DNA of 64,000 bases from Leptospira_A soteropolitanensis (GTDB lineage Bacteria; Spirochaetota; Leptospiria; Leptospirales; Leptospiraceae), in the NCBI RefSeq assembly GCF_026151335.1, contig NZ_JAMQPP010000012.1; one strand, 5' to 3'. The notes beneath the pieces were generated by a model. It was not told the origin of the DNA. It searched no databases and saw only the letters and a program-made list of their open reading frames with translations. The position numbers and the translations under genes were made by a program. This document shows, piece after piece, positions 25,583 to 33,495 of the stretch (positions are counted from its first letter, which is position 1; each line of letters opens with the position of its first letter).

Positions 25583-26641
25583 ATGAAAGAACCTTTTCGT
25601 TTCGTTTTGTTTTACTATCTGATTTTTTATTTATTGATCTTCCAATTACCCATTTTCGGGAAAGAATCTGAGAGTTTACGCATTGGATTTGGATCTTGCT
25701 TACACCAAGACAAAGAAAGTCCCATTCTGAACCAATGGGAAAAAGAGTCCTTCGATTTAATTCTTCTGTTAGGTGATAATATCTATGCAGATTCTTTAGT
25801 TGCAGAAGAAAAAATCCCAGCGTATCAAAAACAATTTGTTAGACCTCAGTGGAAAAAAATTCGAGCTACTTCCCAAATTCTTGCCACTTGGGATGATCAT
25901 GATTATGGAATTAATGATAGCGGAAGCGAATATGTGGATAAAGAAAAGAGTCGTGAAGTTTTTATCTCACAAGTCGGAGCTCTTATGCCCAAAGGCCGTC
26001 GTTTGGGTACGAAGGATGGTAAAGGAATTTTTCATTCCTACTTTCTAGATTTCAAAAAGAAAAAAATCCATATAGTGATTCCTGACACAAGGTTTTTTCG
26101 TTCTGAGTTAAAACCATCTTTTTGGTCTTTTTTCACGGGGAAAAAACATTATCGACCCAATGAAAACTTGGATGCCACCCTTCTTGGAGAAGAACAATGG
26201 AAATGGCTTACAGAAGAATTAGAAAAACCATCTGATTTTCTTGTTTTTGTTTCAGGAATTCAAGTTATTCCCACCGAACAACCGTTTGAAAAATGGGGAA
26301 ACTTTCCTAAAGAACGGGAAAAACTATTTCAACTTTTGGGTTCTGCCAAAACATCTGATTTAGTGATTCTTTCTGGTGATAGACATATTGCAGAAATCTA
26401 CGAATATCCAATAGAGGACAAAAGAAAGTTCATTGAGATCACGTCAAGTTCACTCAATTTCCCTTTACCGTTTCTTACTTTAGAATACGATTCTAGATTT
26501 AAACTTACCCCAGCTTTTTTGGAAGAAAACTATGGAGTGTTAAGGATTCAAATCAAAGAGGGAAAATTGGTTTGGCGGGCTGAGATTAAAGACAAAATTG
26601 GAAATGTAGTCAGAGAATATGGTAACAATGATTCTAATTAA
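25583..26641 (+). CDS. Alkaline phosphatase D (PhoD)-like phosphoesterase
   Basis: A 352-residue exported protein with a hydrophobic signal peptide. Catalytic motifs of the PhoD metallophosphoesterase family are present: GFGSCLHQ near residue 35, LLLGDNIYAD, ATWDDHDYGINDSG near residue 105, and ILSGDRHIAEIYE near residue 265. These provide Fe/Ca-type metal ligands for hydrolysis of phosphomono- or diesters in the periplasm. It is shorter than Bacillus PhoD and has no N-terminal Fn3-like domain. The TetR gene follows after 35 bases on the same strand. Confidence 0.9.
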   Translation: MKEPFRFVLFYYLIFYLLIFQLPIFGKESESLRIGFGSCLHQDKESPILNQWEKESFDLILLLGDNIYADSLVAEEKIPAYQKQFVRPQWKKIRATSQILATWDDHDYGINDSGSEYVDKEKSREVFISQVGALMPKGRRLGTKDGKGIFHSYFLDFKKKKIHIVIPDTRFFRSELKPSFWSFFTGKKHYRPNENLDATLLGEEQWKWLTEELEKPSDFLVFVSGIQVIPTEQPFEKWGNFPKEREKLFQLLGSAKTSDLVILSGDRHIAEIYEYPIEDKRKFIEITSSSLNFPLPFLTLEYDSRFKLTPAFLEENYGVLRIQIKEGKLVWRAEIKDKIGNVVREYGNNDSN

Positions 26642-26676
26642 AATTTCTATTAAGGAACGATAGGAGGATTTCCATT

Positions 26677-27243
26677 TTGAAACCCAAACAAAAAATTTTA
26701 GAAAGTTCCTTTGCTTTGTTTCGTGAGAAAGGATTTCAAGCCACGGGCATTGCTGAAATTTTAGATAAGGCAGGTGCCTACAAAAAAACCTTATACGATC
26801 ATTTTAAATCTAAAGATGATATCGGTTTTGAGTATTTAAATTATTTATCTGAGCAACAAAGAGTGGTTATGCTAAAGGTTTTGGGAAAAGCCAATAGTAT
26901 GTCGGATTTTATTGAAAAATGGGTTAATTTTATTGTCAGAAACCAGAGAAATACCTCGAGAAAGGATTGCCCCATTGCACTTTTTTCTGGTGAGATATCT
27001 CATTTGGGTCAGTTCGATACCTATCGAAATAAGGCTGTACATCATGTTCTAGAAACGGTTGAAACATGTATTTTGAAATTTGCTCCCAGTTTAAGATCCG
27101 ATCAGGTAAAGTCATTGAGTTATGAATTGTATATGAGTTACCTCGGTGGACTTAGATTGTATGCATTAACGAAAGACAGAAAAGTTATCGAACGGATGAA
27201 ATCCCAAATGATCGCATCCGCAGAAAGAATTATAAAAAATTAG
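26677..27243 (+). CDS. TetR-family transcriptional regulator
   Basis: A 188-residue TetR regulator beginning with TTG behind a strong TAGGAGGA ribosome-binding site. The DNA-binding domain occupies residues 1-50 (ALFREKGFQATGIAEILDKAGAYKKTLYDHFKSKDD). The ligand domain resembles the YxaF/LmrA subgroup, with DCPIALFSGEIS. A ligand or target cannot be named. It lies downstream of phoD-like and ends only 14 bases from the convergent DUF4349 gene. Confidence 0.92.
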   Translation: MKPKQKILESSFALFREKGFQATGIAEILDKAGAYKKTLYDHFKSKDDIGFEYLNYLSEQQRVVMLKVLGKANSMSDFIEKWVNFIVRNQRNTSRKDCPIALFSGEISHLGQFDTYRNKAVHHVLETVETCILKFAPSLRSDQVKSLSYELYMSYLGGLRLYALTKDRKVIERMKSQMIASAERIIKN

Positions 27244-27257
27244 ATGATAAGATTATC

Positions 27258-28055
27258 TCATTCTTTTTGTTCTATTTTTTCTTTTGGGATTTCTTGTACA
27301 AACATCCAAATGATTCCGTCTTTCACTTTTCCAAGACCAATATAAAGATAGTAAAAAGGATATCCTAAGGGTCCTGGTTTATATTCTTTTTGAACAACTG
27401 GTTCCCATTTCTGACGCACCTGGACCTGCACTGAAGACAATTGGACAGCGTTTGATAGGTATTTCAGTTTTCCTTCCCATCTTTCAATCGATTCAGAAAC
27501 CTTACTTAGCTCGGCTTCCACCTTTAAAGTTTCTTCCAAAGTTTTGGCAGTTTTTAGAATTTCAAGGAGGCGAATTCTCATTTTCAAAGCGTTTTCCATT
27601 CGAATCTCTGTATCGCTGTAATCTTCTGTGACATCTTTTGCCGATACATCTTCAGAATAGTTTTGAGATTGGTTTCTTAAAGTGGATAAGAATAACCTTA
27701 GTTTTTCTGCAGGGATTTTGAGTTGAATGATTCCATTGGAGCTATATTGAAGCGCATAACCTCCGTAAGTTTCTGCAAGTTTGATGATTTCTGTAACTTT
27801 TGATTCAATTTCCTTTGATTGTAAGTTGACATTCACTGAATAAACCATCATTCGTTTTTGAATTTTGAGTTCATTGGAATAACTGTCTGTTTTGGGAGAA
27901 GGGGCCGAAACTGACGGTGCATAATCGGCTTGTTCTTCGTTGGCGCGGATATGAGACATCTCTCGTTCCATCCCTTTGGCCGAGGAACACTGGATCAAAA
28001 ATAGAAAAAAACTAAGAAGTAGTAGGGAGTTTGGTAAATATTTTGAAAAAACCAT
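27258..28055 (-). CDS. DUF4349 lipoprotein
   Basis: A 265-residue lipoprotein: signal MVFSKYLPNSLLLLSFFLF with lipobox LIQC, then a DUF4349 domain from about residue 65 (RMMVYSVNVNLQSKEIESKV ... GGYALQYSSNGIIQLKIPAEKL). It includes a long coiled coil (about 140-200) and a C-terminal hydrophobic segment near residues 230-250 that could be a second membrane contact. The ATG directly abuts a 12-bp perfect hairpin and has no separate ribosome-binding site, so expression may be low or conditional. Function unknown. Confidence 0.85.
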   Translation of the reverse strand: MVFSKYLPNSLLLLSFFLFLIQCSSAKGMEREMSHIRANEEQADYAPSVSAPSPKTDSYSNELKIQKRMMVYSVNVNLQSKEIESKVTEIIKLAETYGGYALQYSSNGIIQLKIPAEKLRLFLSTLRNQSQNYSEDVSAKDVTEDYSDTEIRMENALKMRIRLLEILKTAKTLEETLKVEAELSKVSESIERWEGKLKYLSNAVQLSSVQVQVRQKWEPVVQKEYKPGPLGYPFYYLYIGLGKVKDGIIWMFVQEIPKEKIEQKE

Positions 28056-28090
28056 GTTGGATACAGAGTTTAATCATTTCTGTATCCAAC
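28056..28090 (-). terminator. Perfect 12-bp hairpin touching a start codon
   Basis: GTTGGATACAGA (28056-28067) and TCTGTATCCAAC (28079-28090) with an 11-base loop. On the minus strand it lies between the amidohydrolase stop and the lipoprotein ATG, and the ATG plus a six-T run follow immediately (ATGGTTTTTTC). It can act as the amidohydrolase terminator, yet it occupies the place of the next gene's ribosome-binding site. Confidence 0.65.
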
Positions 28091-28101
28091 CGCAATCTTT
28101 T

Positions 28102-29850
28102 TTACGTTCCGATTTGGGATTCCAAAAATCTTCCATATCCTTTTTCTTTCCCAAGAGAGGCGACAGGTTCCCCCTTATCGATAGCCAGTTTGCCATTGAT
28201 AAATACCTTTTTAACAGTGTCATCGTTACGGCGAACCCAACGTTTAAAATCTTCCATAAATGGCATTGGCGCTTCCACATCTTTTGCAAGCGAGTCATCT
28301 AGTTTGGTTGGATCAATCAAAACTAAATCGGCTCTTTTACCTTCTTTGATGTATCCTGCATCAATTCCAAACCAATCTCCAATTTCTCCTGTTAGCCGGT
28401 GGACAGCTTGTTCCATAGTCATAAATGGTTTGTTTTCTAATTCTGCATCTCTAACTAACTTTAACATACGAAGTGGGAAGTTATAATGAGCCATACCGCG
28501 TAGGTGGGCACCTGCATCAGAAAAACCTATGAGTACATCCGGGTAAGATACAATTTTTTGTAATGGTTCCTTTCTATGGTTTGCCATTACTGTATACCAA
28601 CGCACATTATTTCCATGTTCGGCCACAAGGTCAAGAAAGGCTGTGACCGAGTGAACTCCCTTTTCTTTAGCAACATCATCAATCGATTTTCCAATCAACG
28701 ATTTGTCTGGTGCATCTACAATTTTAGTTTCTCTAAAATTTCTGTGGAAAACTCGAGGCAAAAACCAATTGGTCCATTGGCGTTTGAACCAAGAACGATA
28801 TTTGGGATCTTTCATCAGTTGTTTTCTTTCTAACTCATCTTCAATATGATTTGCTTTGGCACCTGCTGCAAACTCTTCAAAAACAACTACGTCCATTCCA
28901 TCTGCATACAAATCAAACGGTTCTGGGAGGGCCTGGAATCTAAAGTCAGATTTAAAGATTGTATTGGTAATGCGACCAATGAGACCAAGTAGCTTATATA
29001 AACCTGGATCAAATTTAACATCCATAAGAGAAATGATAGTTGTTTTGAGTGGTTTGCGAAAAAGTCCAAAGGCCTCTTTTAAAAACATTAAAACATTGAT
29101 TTTCGTAGAAACGTTTGGAACACCTTGGAAGATTTTTCCTCTTTTTCTTAATGTTTTGTTTAAGTATTGGTATTCTTTCCAATTTGCATAAGTGGAAGGC
29201 AGTGGCCTTGATCTAAACCGGGAACCGTCCATTTTATCCCAAATTAATGTATTGATAGATAGACCCATAAAACCTTGGTCCAGAGCTTCTTCAAGAATTT
29301 GGTTCATTTTCTCTAACTCTTGTTTTGTGGGAACTTCTCCCTTAGTTAATGATCGTTCGAGTCCCATAACATGTGCTCGAATGGCGGAATGTCCAGCAAA
29401 TGAAGTGACATTGGGACCAAGTGGCATATTGTTTAAATGTTTTTTATATTCTGCAGCCGAATTCCAATTTTTTTTACTCTCAAGGATCGATAAAACATTC
29501 TTTCGCGGAATGGCTTCCACGCGACTAAACATATCTGCCAAATCAACCGGATCACCCACGGCTAAACTTAGAGAACAACTTCCCAGGGAGATGGTCGTAA
29601 TTCCGTGGCGTACGGATTCAGAGAGATCAGGTGCCATTTCAATTTCTGCGTCATAATGAGTGTGGAAATCGATAAAACCAGGTGTTAACCATAGGCCTTT
29701 TGCATCGACGACTGTTTCACCAGGCTTCGGACTAAGTTCCGTTTTTGAAATGGTTGTAACCACTCCTTCTTTGATTCGCACATCACCTACAAAAGATGGA
29801 TTTGTACTACCGTCAAAAATACGTGCCTGTTTGATAAGCGTGTCTGCCAT
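28102..29850 (-). CDS. N-acyl-D-amino-acid deacylase-like amidohydrolase
   Basis: A 582-residue enzyme of the amidohydrolase superfamily, D-aminoacylase-like branch. Visible features: the metal motif FIDFHTHYDAE near residue 60, GHSAIRAHVMG, a late GFSDAGAHLRGMAHYN and the C-terminal RADLVLIDP strand returning to the beta-sandwich. Such enzymes hydrolyse N-acyl-D-amino acids or related cyclic amides in the cytoplasm. It is about 80 residues longer than typical members, with extra helices around residues 190-330. The ATG at 29850 is set by a good GGAGG site. Substrate is not predictable. Confidence 0.85.
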   Translation of the reverse strand: MADTLIKQARIFDGSTNPSFVGDVRIKEGVVTTISKTELSPKPGETVVDAKGLWLTPGFIDFHTHYDAEIEMAPDLSESVRHGITTISLGSCSLSLAVGDPVDLADMFSRVEAIPRKNVLSILESKKNWNSAAEYKKHLNNMPLGPNVTSFAGHSAIRAHVMGLERSLTKGEVPTKQELEKMNQILEEALDQGFMGLSINTLIWDKMDGSRFRSRPLPSTYANWKEYQYLNKTLRKRGKIFQGVPNVSTKINVLMFLKEAFGLFRKPLKTTIISLMDVKFDPGLYKLLGLIGRITNTIFKSDFRFQALPEPFDLYADGMDVVVFEEFAAGAKANHIEDELERKQLMKDPKYRSWFKRQWTNWFLPRVFHRNFRETKIVDAPDKSLIGKSIDDVAKEKGVHSVTAFLDLVAEHGNNVRWYTVMANHRKEPLQKIVSYPDVLIGFSDAGAHLRGMAHYNFPLRMLKLVRDAELENKPFMTMEQAVHRLTGEIGDWFGIDAGYIKEGKRADLVLIDPTKLDDSLAKDVEAPMPFMEDFKRWVRRNDDTVKKVFINGKLAIDKGEPVASLGKEKGYGRFLESQIGT

Positions 29851-29943
29851 GATACCTCCGTAAAAACCAAACGAAATTATGGCAGATTGACAAAGTTTTG
29901 TCAATGATTCGTTAAGAATCACTCAAAAGATTCTCTGGACGAA

Positions 29944-29965
29944 ATCTCTCTTTGTTCAGAGAGAT
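29944..29965. terminator. Hairpin at the leuA 3' end
   Basis: ATCTCTC (29944-29950) and GAGAGAT (29959-29965) form a 7-bp stem spanning the stop codon of the leuA-like gene. A T tract is lacking, so termination here is only probable. Confidence 0.35.
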
Positions 29966-31140
29966 GCCACAAGCTTTGTCGCTAAATCCACTAACTCTGC
30001 TTCGGTGACCTCTCTGTTGTTTTCCTGGGAAGAAATGGTTTTCGCTGTTTCAAACAAACGGTGGATTTCCGTTGGTGGAATCAAAATTCCTTTATTTTCC
30101 AATAAAAATTGGATCGCTCTATGGCCTGATTGGTTGGTAAAGGAAATGGTTTCTGCATCTTTTCTGCCCACAAATTCGGGAGAGAAAGTCCTGTAAGCAC
30201 CTTTGGATTGTTTGATGGTCTTTGCCACTCCATCTTGATGGATTCCTGATCTATGAGAAAAAATATCTTCCCCAATAATAGGAGCTTTTTCTCCAATTGG
30301 TATGCCAGTCATTTCTGAGATTCGTTTGGCAGTTGGGTAAATTCTTTGGAAGTTAATTCCTAAAGATTCACCATTCTGATGTAAGGCGATGCATGTCTCG
30401 TATAAATTTGTATTTCCCGCCCTTTCTCCCAATCCATTCAATGCGACTTCGATTTGTTCAGCTCCTACATAAACACATTCAACGGAAGTTGCAGTAGCCA
30501 TTCCTAAATCATTATGGGTATGAACAGAAACTTTGGCTCTCTTTCCAATAAACCCACTTATATCCTTAACCATATTCACAAATATCATTGGTCGGTAACG
30601 TTCCACTGTATTAGGTAAGTTAATGATATTGGCACCTGCTTCAATTGCCGATAAAAACGCATCTTTTGTGAATGCAAAATTTTCTATGGCATCACCAAAA
30701 TGTTCCCCAGAGAATTGGATTTCTACATCCGGTCCTACAATGGATCTGGCAAAGGTGATTGATTTTTGTATCTTTTTTATGACTTCTTTTTCAGAAATTT
30801 TTAAAACATTCCGAATGGAAAAATCACTAACAGGGTAGACAATGTGCATTCTTGGTTTGTTTGCATGTTGGATGGCTTCCCAAGTTTTAGCGATTTCTGT
30901 TTCGTTGGCTCTCGATAAACCTGCGATCGGTTTCCCAACTGGTGCTCGTTTGGCTAAGGTTTTACTAGCTAAAAATTCAGTTTCGTTGGAAGAAGGAAAT
31001 CCTACTTCGATTCCATCGACGTTCAATTCCACAAGTAAGTCAAAGACTTCAATTTTTTCCTCTAAGGTCCAAGGTCTGCGCAAGGCTTGGTTTCCGTCCC
31101 TTAAGGTTACGTCTTGGATTTTGATTTGGTTTGGTTTCAT
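29956..31140 (-). CDS. leuA: 2-isopropylmalate synthase, short form without regulatory domain
   Basis: A 394-residue DRE-TIM metallolyase of the 2-isopropylmalate/homocitrate/citramalate synthase family. Motifs: TLRDGNQ at residues 12-18, HTHND near 200 and NGLGERAGN near 235. It condenses acetyl-CoA with a 2-oxoacid. The roughly 110-residue C-terminal LeuA regulatory domain, site of leucine feedback inhibition, is absent. The start has a strong GGAGG site. The leucine-codon leader upstream argues for leucine synthesis rather than citramalate or homocitrate formation. Leptospira typically carry more than one leuA-like gene. Confidence 0.88.
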   Translation of the reverse strand: MKPNQIKIQDVTLRDGNQALRRPWTLEEKIEVFDLLVELNVDGIEVGFPSSNETEFLASKTLAKRAPVGKPIAGLSRANETEIAKTWEAIQHANKPRMHIVYPVSDFSIRNVLKISEKEVIKKIQKSITFARSIVGPDVEIQFSGEHFGDAIENFAFTKDAFLSAIEAGANIINLPNTVERYRPMIFVNMVKDISGFIGKRAKVSVHTHNDLGMATATSVECVYVGAEQIEVALNGLGERAGNTNLYETCIALHQNGESLGINFQRIYPTAKRISEMTGIPIGEKAPIIGEDIFSHRSGIHQDGVAKTIKQSKGAYRTFSPEFVGRKDAETISFTNQSGHRAIQFLLENKGILIPPTEIHRLFETAKTISSQENNREVTEAELVDLATKLVASL

Positions 31141-31183
31141 GGTTCCTCCACATCCGCTGCCACTACCACCGGGAGGACCAAAA

Positions 31184-31220
31184 ATAAAAAAAGCCCACTT
31201 CCCGGTTGGGAGTGGGCTTT
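31184..31220 (-). terminator. Attenuator terminator before leuA
   Basis: On the minus strand AAAGCCCACT pairs with AGTGGGCTTT (arms 31211-31220 and 31190-31199), extended by inner CCC/GGG, and is followed by TTTTATTTTT-type sequence. It is a complete intrinsic terminator located inside the leuA leader, 25 bases after the leader-peptide stop codon. An alternative pairing of GGGAG (31236-31240 on the minus strand) with CTCCC (31208-31212) would break the stem, as expected for an antiterminator. Confidence 0.85.
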
Positions 31221-31245
31221 GTCACACAGCACTATCTCCCTCGAT

Positions 31246-31296
31246 CTATAAAAGTTCGAGGAGGAGGAGCAACTGAATGTTAGCAGATAATTTCAT
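31246..31296 (-). CDS. leuL: leu leader peptide (candidate attenuator peptide)
   Basis: A 16-codon frame reading MKLSANIQLLLLLELL then TAG. Eight of 16 residues are Leu, seven of them in the last eight codons (TTG, four CTC, CTT, TTA). It precedes a strong intrinsic terminator and then leuA. This is the arrangement of ribosome-mediated attenuation: with charged tRNA-Leu the ribosome finishes the peptide and the terminator forms; with scarce tRNA-Leu it stalls on the Leu run. The Leu codons also form one arm of a hairpin (CCTCGA/TCGAGG, 31239-31261). A TTGACA box at 31331-31336 is a possible -35. No clear ribosome-binding site is seen. Confidence 0.82.
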   Translation of the reverse strand: MKLSANIQLLLLLELL

Positions 31297-31332
31297 TGTT
31301 AACTTTTAGACGAACAGCCAGCAGGATTCCTG

Positions 31333-32766
31333 TCAATTTTTTTTAAGTGTAAGTCGGGAAATTTGCACAAGGAATATTTGGATCCCAAACCCAATGGGGA
31401 TGAGAAGGGTGAAAGAAATTTGAAAACCTAATCCAATGGCCACTGTAGAAAGGATACTGGTGAGAAAGAAAGCCGAAAATACAAGTCCAGATACAGGTAA
31501 CTCAGCTTTAAGTTTAGCAAGAAAGAAAACGGCAATGGATGGTCCGAGGGTATAAGAAAAAATGGTAAGACCTACTTCCAAAATTCCTTTTTCCCAGGTT
31601 TGGATCAGAAAGTAAGGGATAAAGCTTGAAACAAATAGAGTGAGTCCAAAAAACAGAGAGAGTGTGCGAGGACTAAACCACTGGTCCATTCCCCAATCAC
31701 GAGCCCAGGTCAAAGAGAGGGAATTGATTGTGGAACTTAATGTAGACATGGCACTTGCCAATATTGCGGCGACAAGGATGCCAAGTAGTGGTGAGGGAAC
31801 TTCTTCCACAATGAATCTGCTAAACACTTTGTCGGGTGCCATTGTTTGGCCTGAATAAAAAAGATAAAGCAGAGACCCAATCCAAAGAAAAAGGATAAAT
31901 TGAAGAAGGACGACTATCCCACTCCCGATGAGTATCTTTTGACCAGATGCTAAATTTTTAGTAGCAATGACTCGTTGCACAAGCATTAGGTCAGTTCCGT
32001 GGGAACCAATAGAGATAAATGCTCCACCGATTAGAGCAAATAAGATGAAGTAACTATTGTCACCAGATGGAAGGTAATCAAAGACAAATAAATTAAACTT
32101 TTGCGTTGTCTTAAGGATACTGATTCCTTCTCCAAGAGGGATTTCTAATTTATTGATGAGTAGTCCTAGTGCAAATATTCCACCAAAAATATAAATAACC
32201 CATTGCAGTACATCAGTAAAAACAATCGCACGAAACCCACCGACAACGGAATAAATGATAGTGACAATACTTAGTGTGGTTAATGCAACCATCCCTAAAA
32301 TTTCCGGAGATAGATTTAGCCCCATCCTTTCTAATAGAAAGGCAATCGGCAATGAACTAACATACAAACGAATCCCGTCTCCGAGAAGCCTTGAAATGGT
32401 AAATACTAAGGATAGGGTTTTTTGCGGAGATTTACCAAATCGGTTTCCAACGTATTCGTATACCGAAATCGTATTACCAGAAAAATAGGATGGTAATAGA
32501 TAAAAAGCTACTATGGTTCTGCCGATCAAATATCCTAAGGCAATTTCTAAAAACCTGTAATCACCTTTGAAAGATAAGGAGGGGATACTTAAAAAAGTTA
32601 AACTTGAAGTTTCCGTTGCCACAAGGGACAATAATAGAAAGATCCAATGGATTTCTTTTTTAGCTAAATAAAAGTCTTCTTCTTTTTGGTTATTTTTGGC
32701 AAAGTGAAATCCAAAATAAAAAACGATCACAAAATAAAAAACAAGGACGAGTAAATCCCAAAACAT
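31333..32766 (-). CDS. Sodium:solute symporter family transporter
   Basis: A 477-residue integral membrane protein with about 13 hydrophobic helices, matching the SSS (LeuT-fold) family. It has the early EDFYLAKKEIHWIFLLLSL-like first helix, SVVGGFRAIVFTDVLQW in the middle and ASAMSTLSSTINSLS, the conserved Na-binding helix. It imports a small solute with sodium. Substrate cannot be read; the neighbourhood (leucine synthesis, amidohydrolase) offers only a weak hint. It begins eight bases after the CBS gene, with which it is probably cotranscribed. Confidence 0.9.
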   Translation of the reverse strand: MFWDLLVLVFYFVIVFYFGFHFAKNNQKEEDFYLAKKEIHWIFLLLSLVATETSSLTFLSIPSLSFKGDYRFLEIALGYLIGRTIVAFYLLPSYFSGNTISVYEYVGNRFGKSPQKTLSLVFTISRLLGDGIRLYVSSLPIAFLLERMGLNLSPEILGMVALTTLSIVTIIYSVVGGFRAIVFTDVLQWVIYIFGGIFALGLLINKLEIPLGEGISILKTTQKFNLFVFDYLPSGDNSYFILFALIGGAFISIGSHGTDLMLVQRVIATKNLASGQKILIGSGIVVLLQFILFLWIGSLLYLFYSGQTMAPDKVFSRFIVEEVPSPLLGILVAAILASAMSTLSSTINSLSLTWARDWGMDQWFSPRTLSLFFGLTLFVSSFIPYFLIQTWEKGILEVGLTIFSYTLGPSIAVFFLAKLKAELPVSGLVFSAFFLTSILSTVAIGLGFQISFTLLIPIGFGIQIFLVQISRLTLKKN

Positions 32767-32774
32767 AAAACTCC

Positions 32775-33374
32775 CTAAGCTATGATATTCAAATTCGGAT
32801 ACTTTAATAACAATCGAAGTAAATCAGAACGAGTGATCATACCGATAGGTTGATTATCGTCATTTACGACAGGAATACATCCAATTCTTTCCTCTAAAAG
32901 AACTTGAGTGACCCCACGTATTTCCGAACCAGGAGAGCCAACTAACACGCGTTTTGTCATTATATCGGAAATTAGCCAGTCTCTTTCATAAGACTTACTT
33001 TTTTCGAGAATGTCCCGATCGGAAACAAAACCGACAAGGGTTCCTTCATCGTTTACGATGGGGAGATGCCGAATCCCTTTTTCCAACATAAAATCCAAAC
33101 AATTAGCAATTGTCTCGGTAGATGGCCTAGTAAGTGCCGGAGTCGACATAATTTCATGGAGGAAGTAGACCGTTTTTTCTGTTTGTTTTGCCGTTTCCTT
33201 GTAAACGTCCCCTGGAGAACGGTGCAAAAAAGAAGCCGTCGTCGGACTCCCTGTGTCCTCCCGATCCCCAGAAATGGGGGAGCTTTTGACCCCGGGATGG
33301 ATTTTATGCACCCGATCGGCGTAAGTAGCCGGGAGATTTGGCAAAATCCGCCCGTCATGGATCCAAAAGAACAT
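32775..33374 (-). CDS. Tandem CBS-domain protein
   Basis: A 199-residue protein. Two CBS motifs occupy about residues 73-135 (IMSTPALTRPSTETIANCLDFMLEKGIRHLPIVNDEGTLVG split across the motif) and 136-195 (IMTKRVLVGSPGSEIRGVTQVLLEE, IGCIPVVNDDNQPIGMITRSDLL). CBS pairs bind adenosine nucleotides and sense energy state. The first 70 residues are low-complexity and may not be translated; a later start is possible. It precedes the symporter and may regulate or report on it. Confidence 0.85.
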   Translation of the reverse strand: MFFWIHDGRILPNLPATYADRVHKIHPGVKSSPISGDREDTGSPTTASFLHRSPGDVYKETAKQTEKTVYFLHEIMSTPALTRPSTETIANCLDFMLEKGIRHLPIVNDEGTLVGFVSDRDILEKSKSYERDWLISDIMTKRVLVGSPGSEIRGVTQVLLEERIGCIPVVNDDNQPIGMITRSDLLRLLLKYPNLNIIA

Positions 33375-33495
33375 AATTATGCCCTACCTTTCTGAAAAGT
33401 TTGTCAAAAATAACAAAAATACTTGCAAAAAACGAACAGTGGTTTTTTATCCAACCTACATTTCTGTAAAGATTCCAAAGGAAAAGGCAAAACCC

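Noticed and set aside
31141..31183. Gly/Pro/Ser-rich reading of the DNA just before leuA as an N-terminal extension.
   Set aside because: The GGAGG site directly before the ATG at 31140 and the MxxxIKIQDVTLRDGNQ start fix the gene; the upstream part is leader RNA.
33379..33495. 39 extra N-terminal codons on the acyl-CoA synthetase.
   Set aside because: Lysine-rich sequence without family match; the region is the promoter spacer facing the CBS gene.
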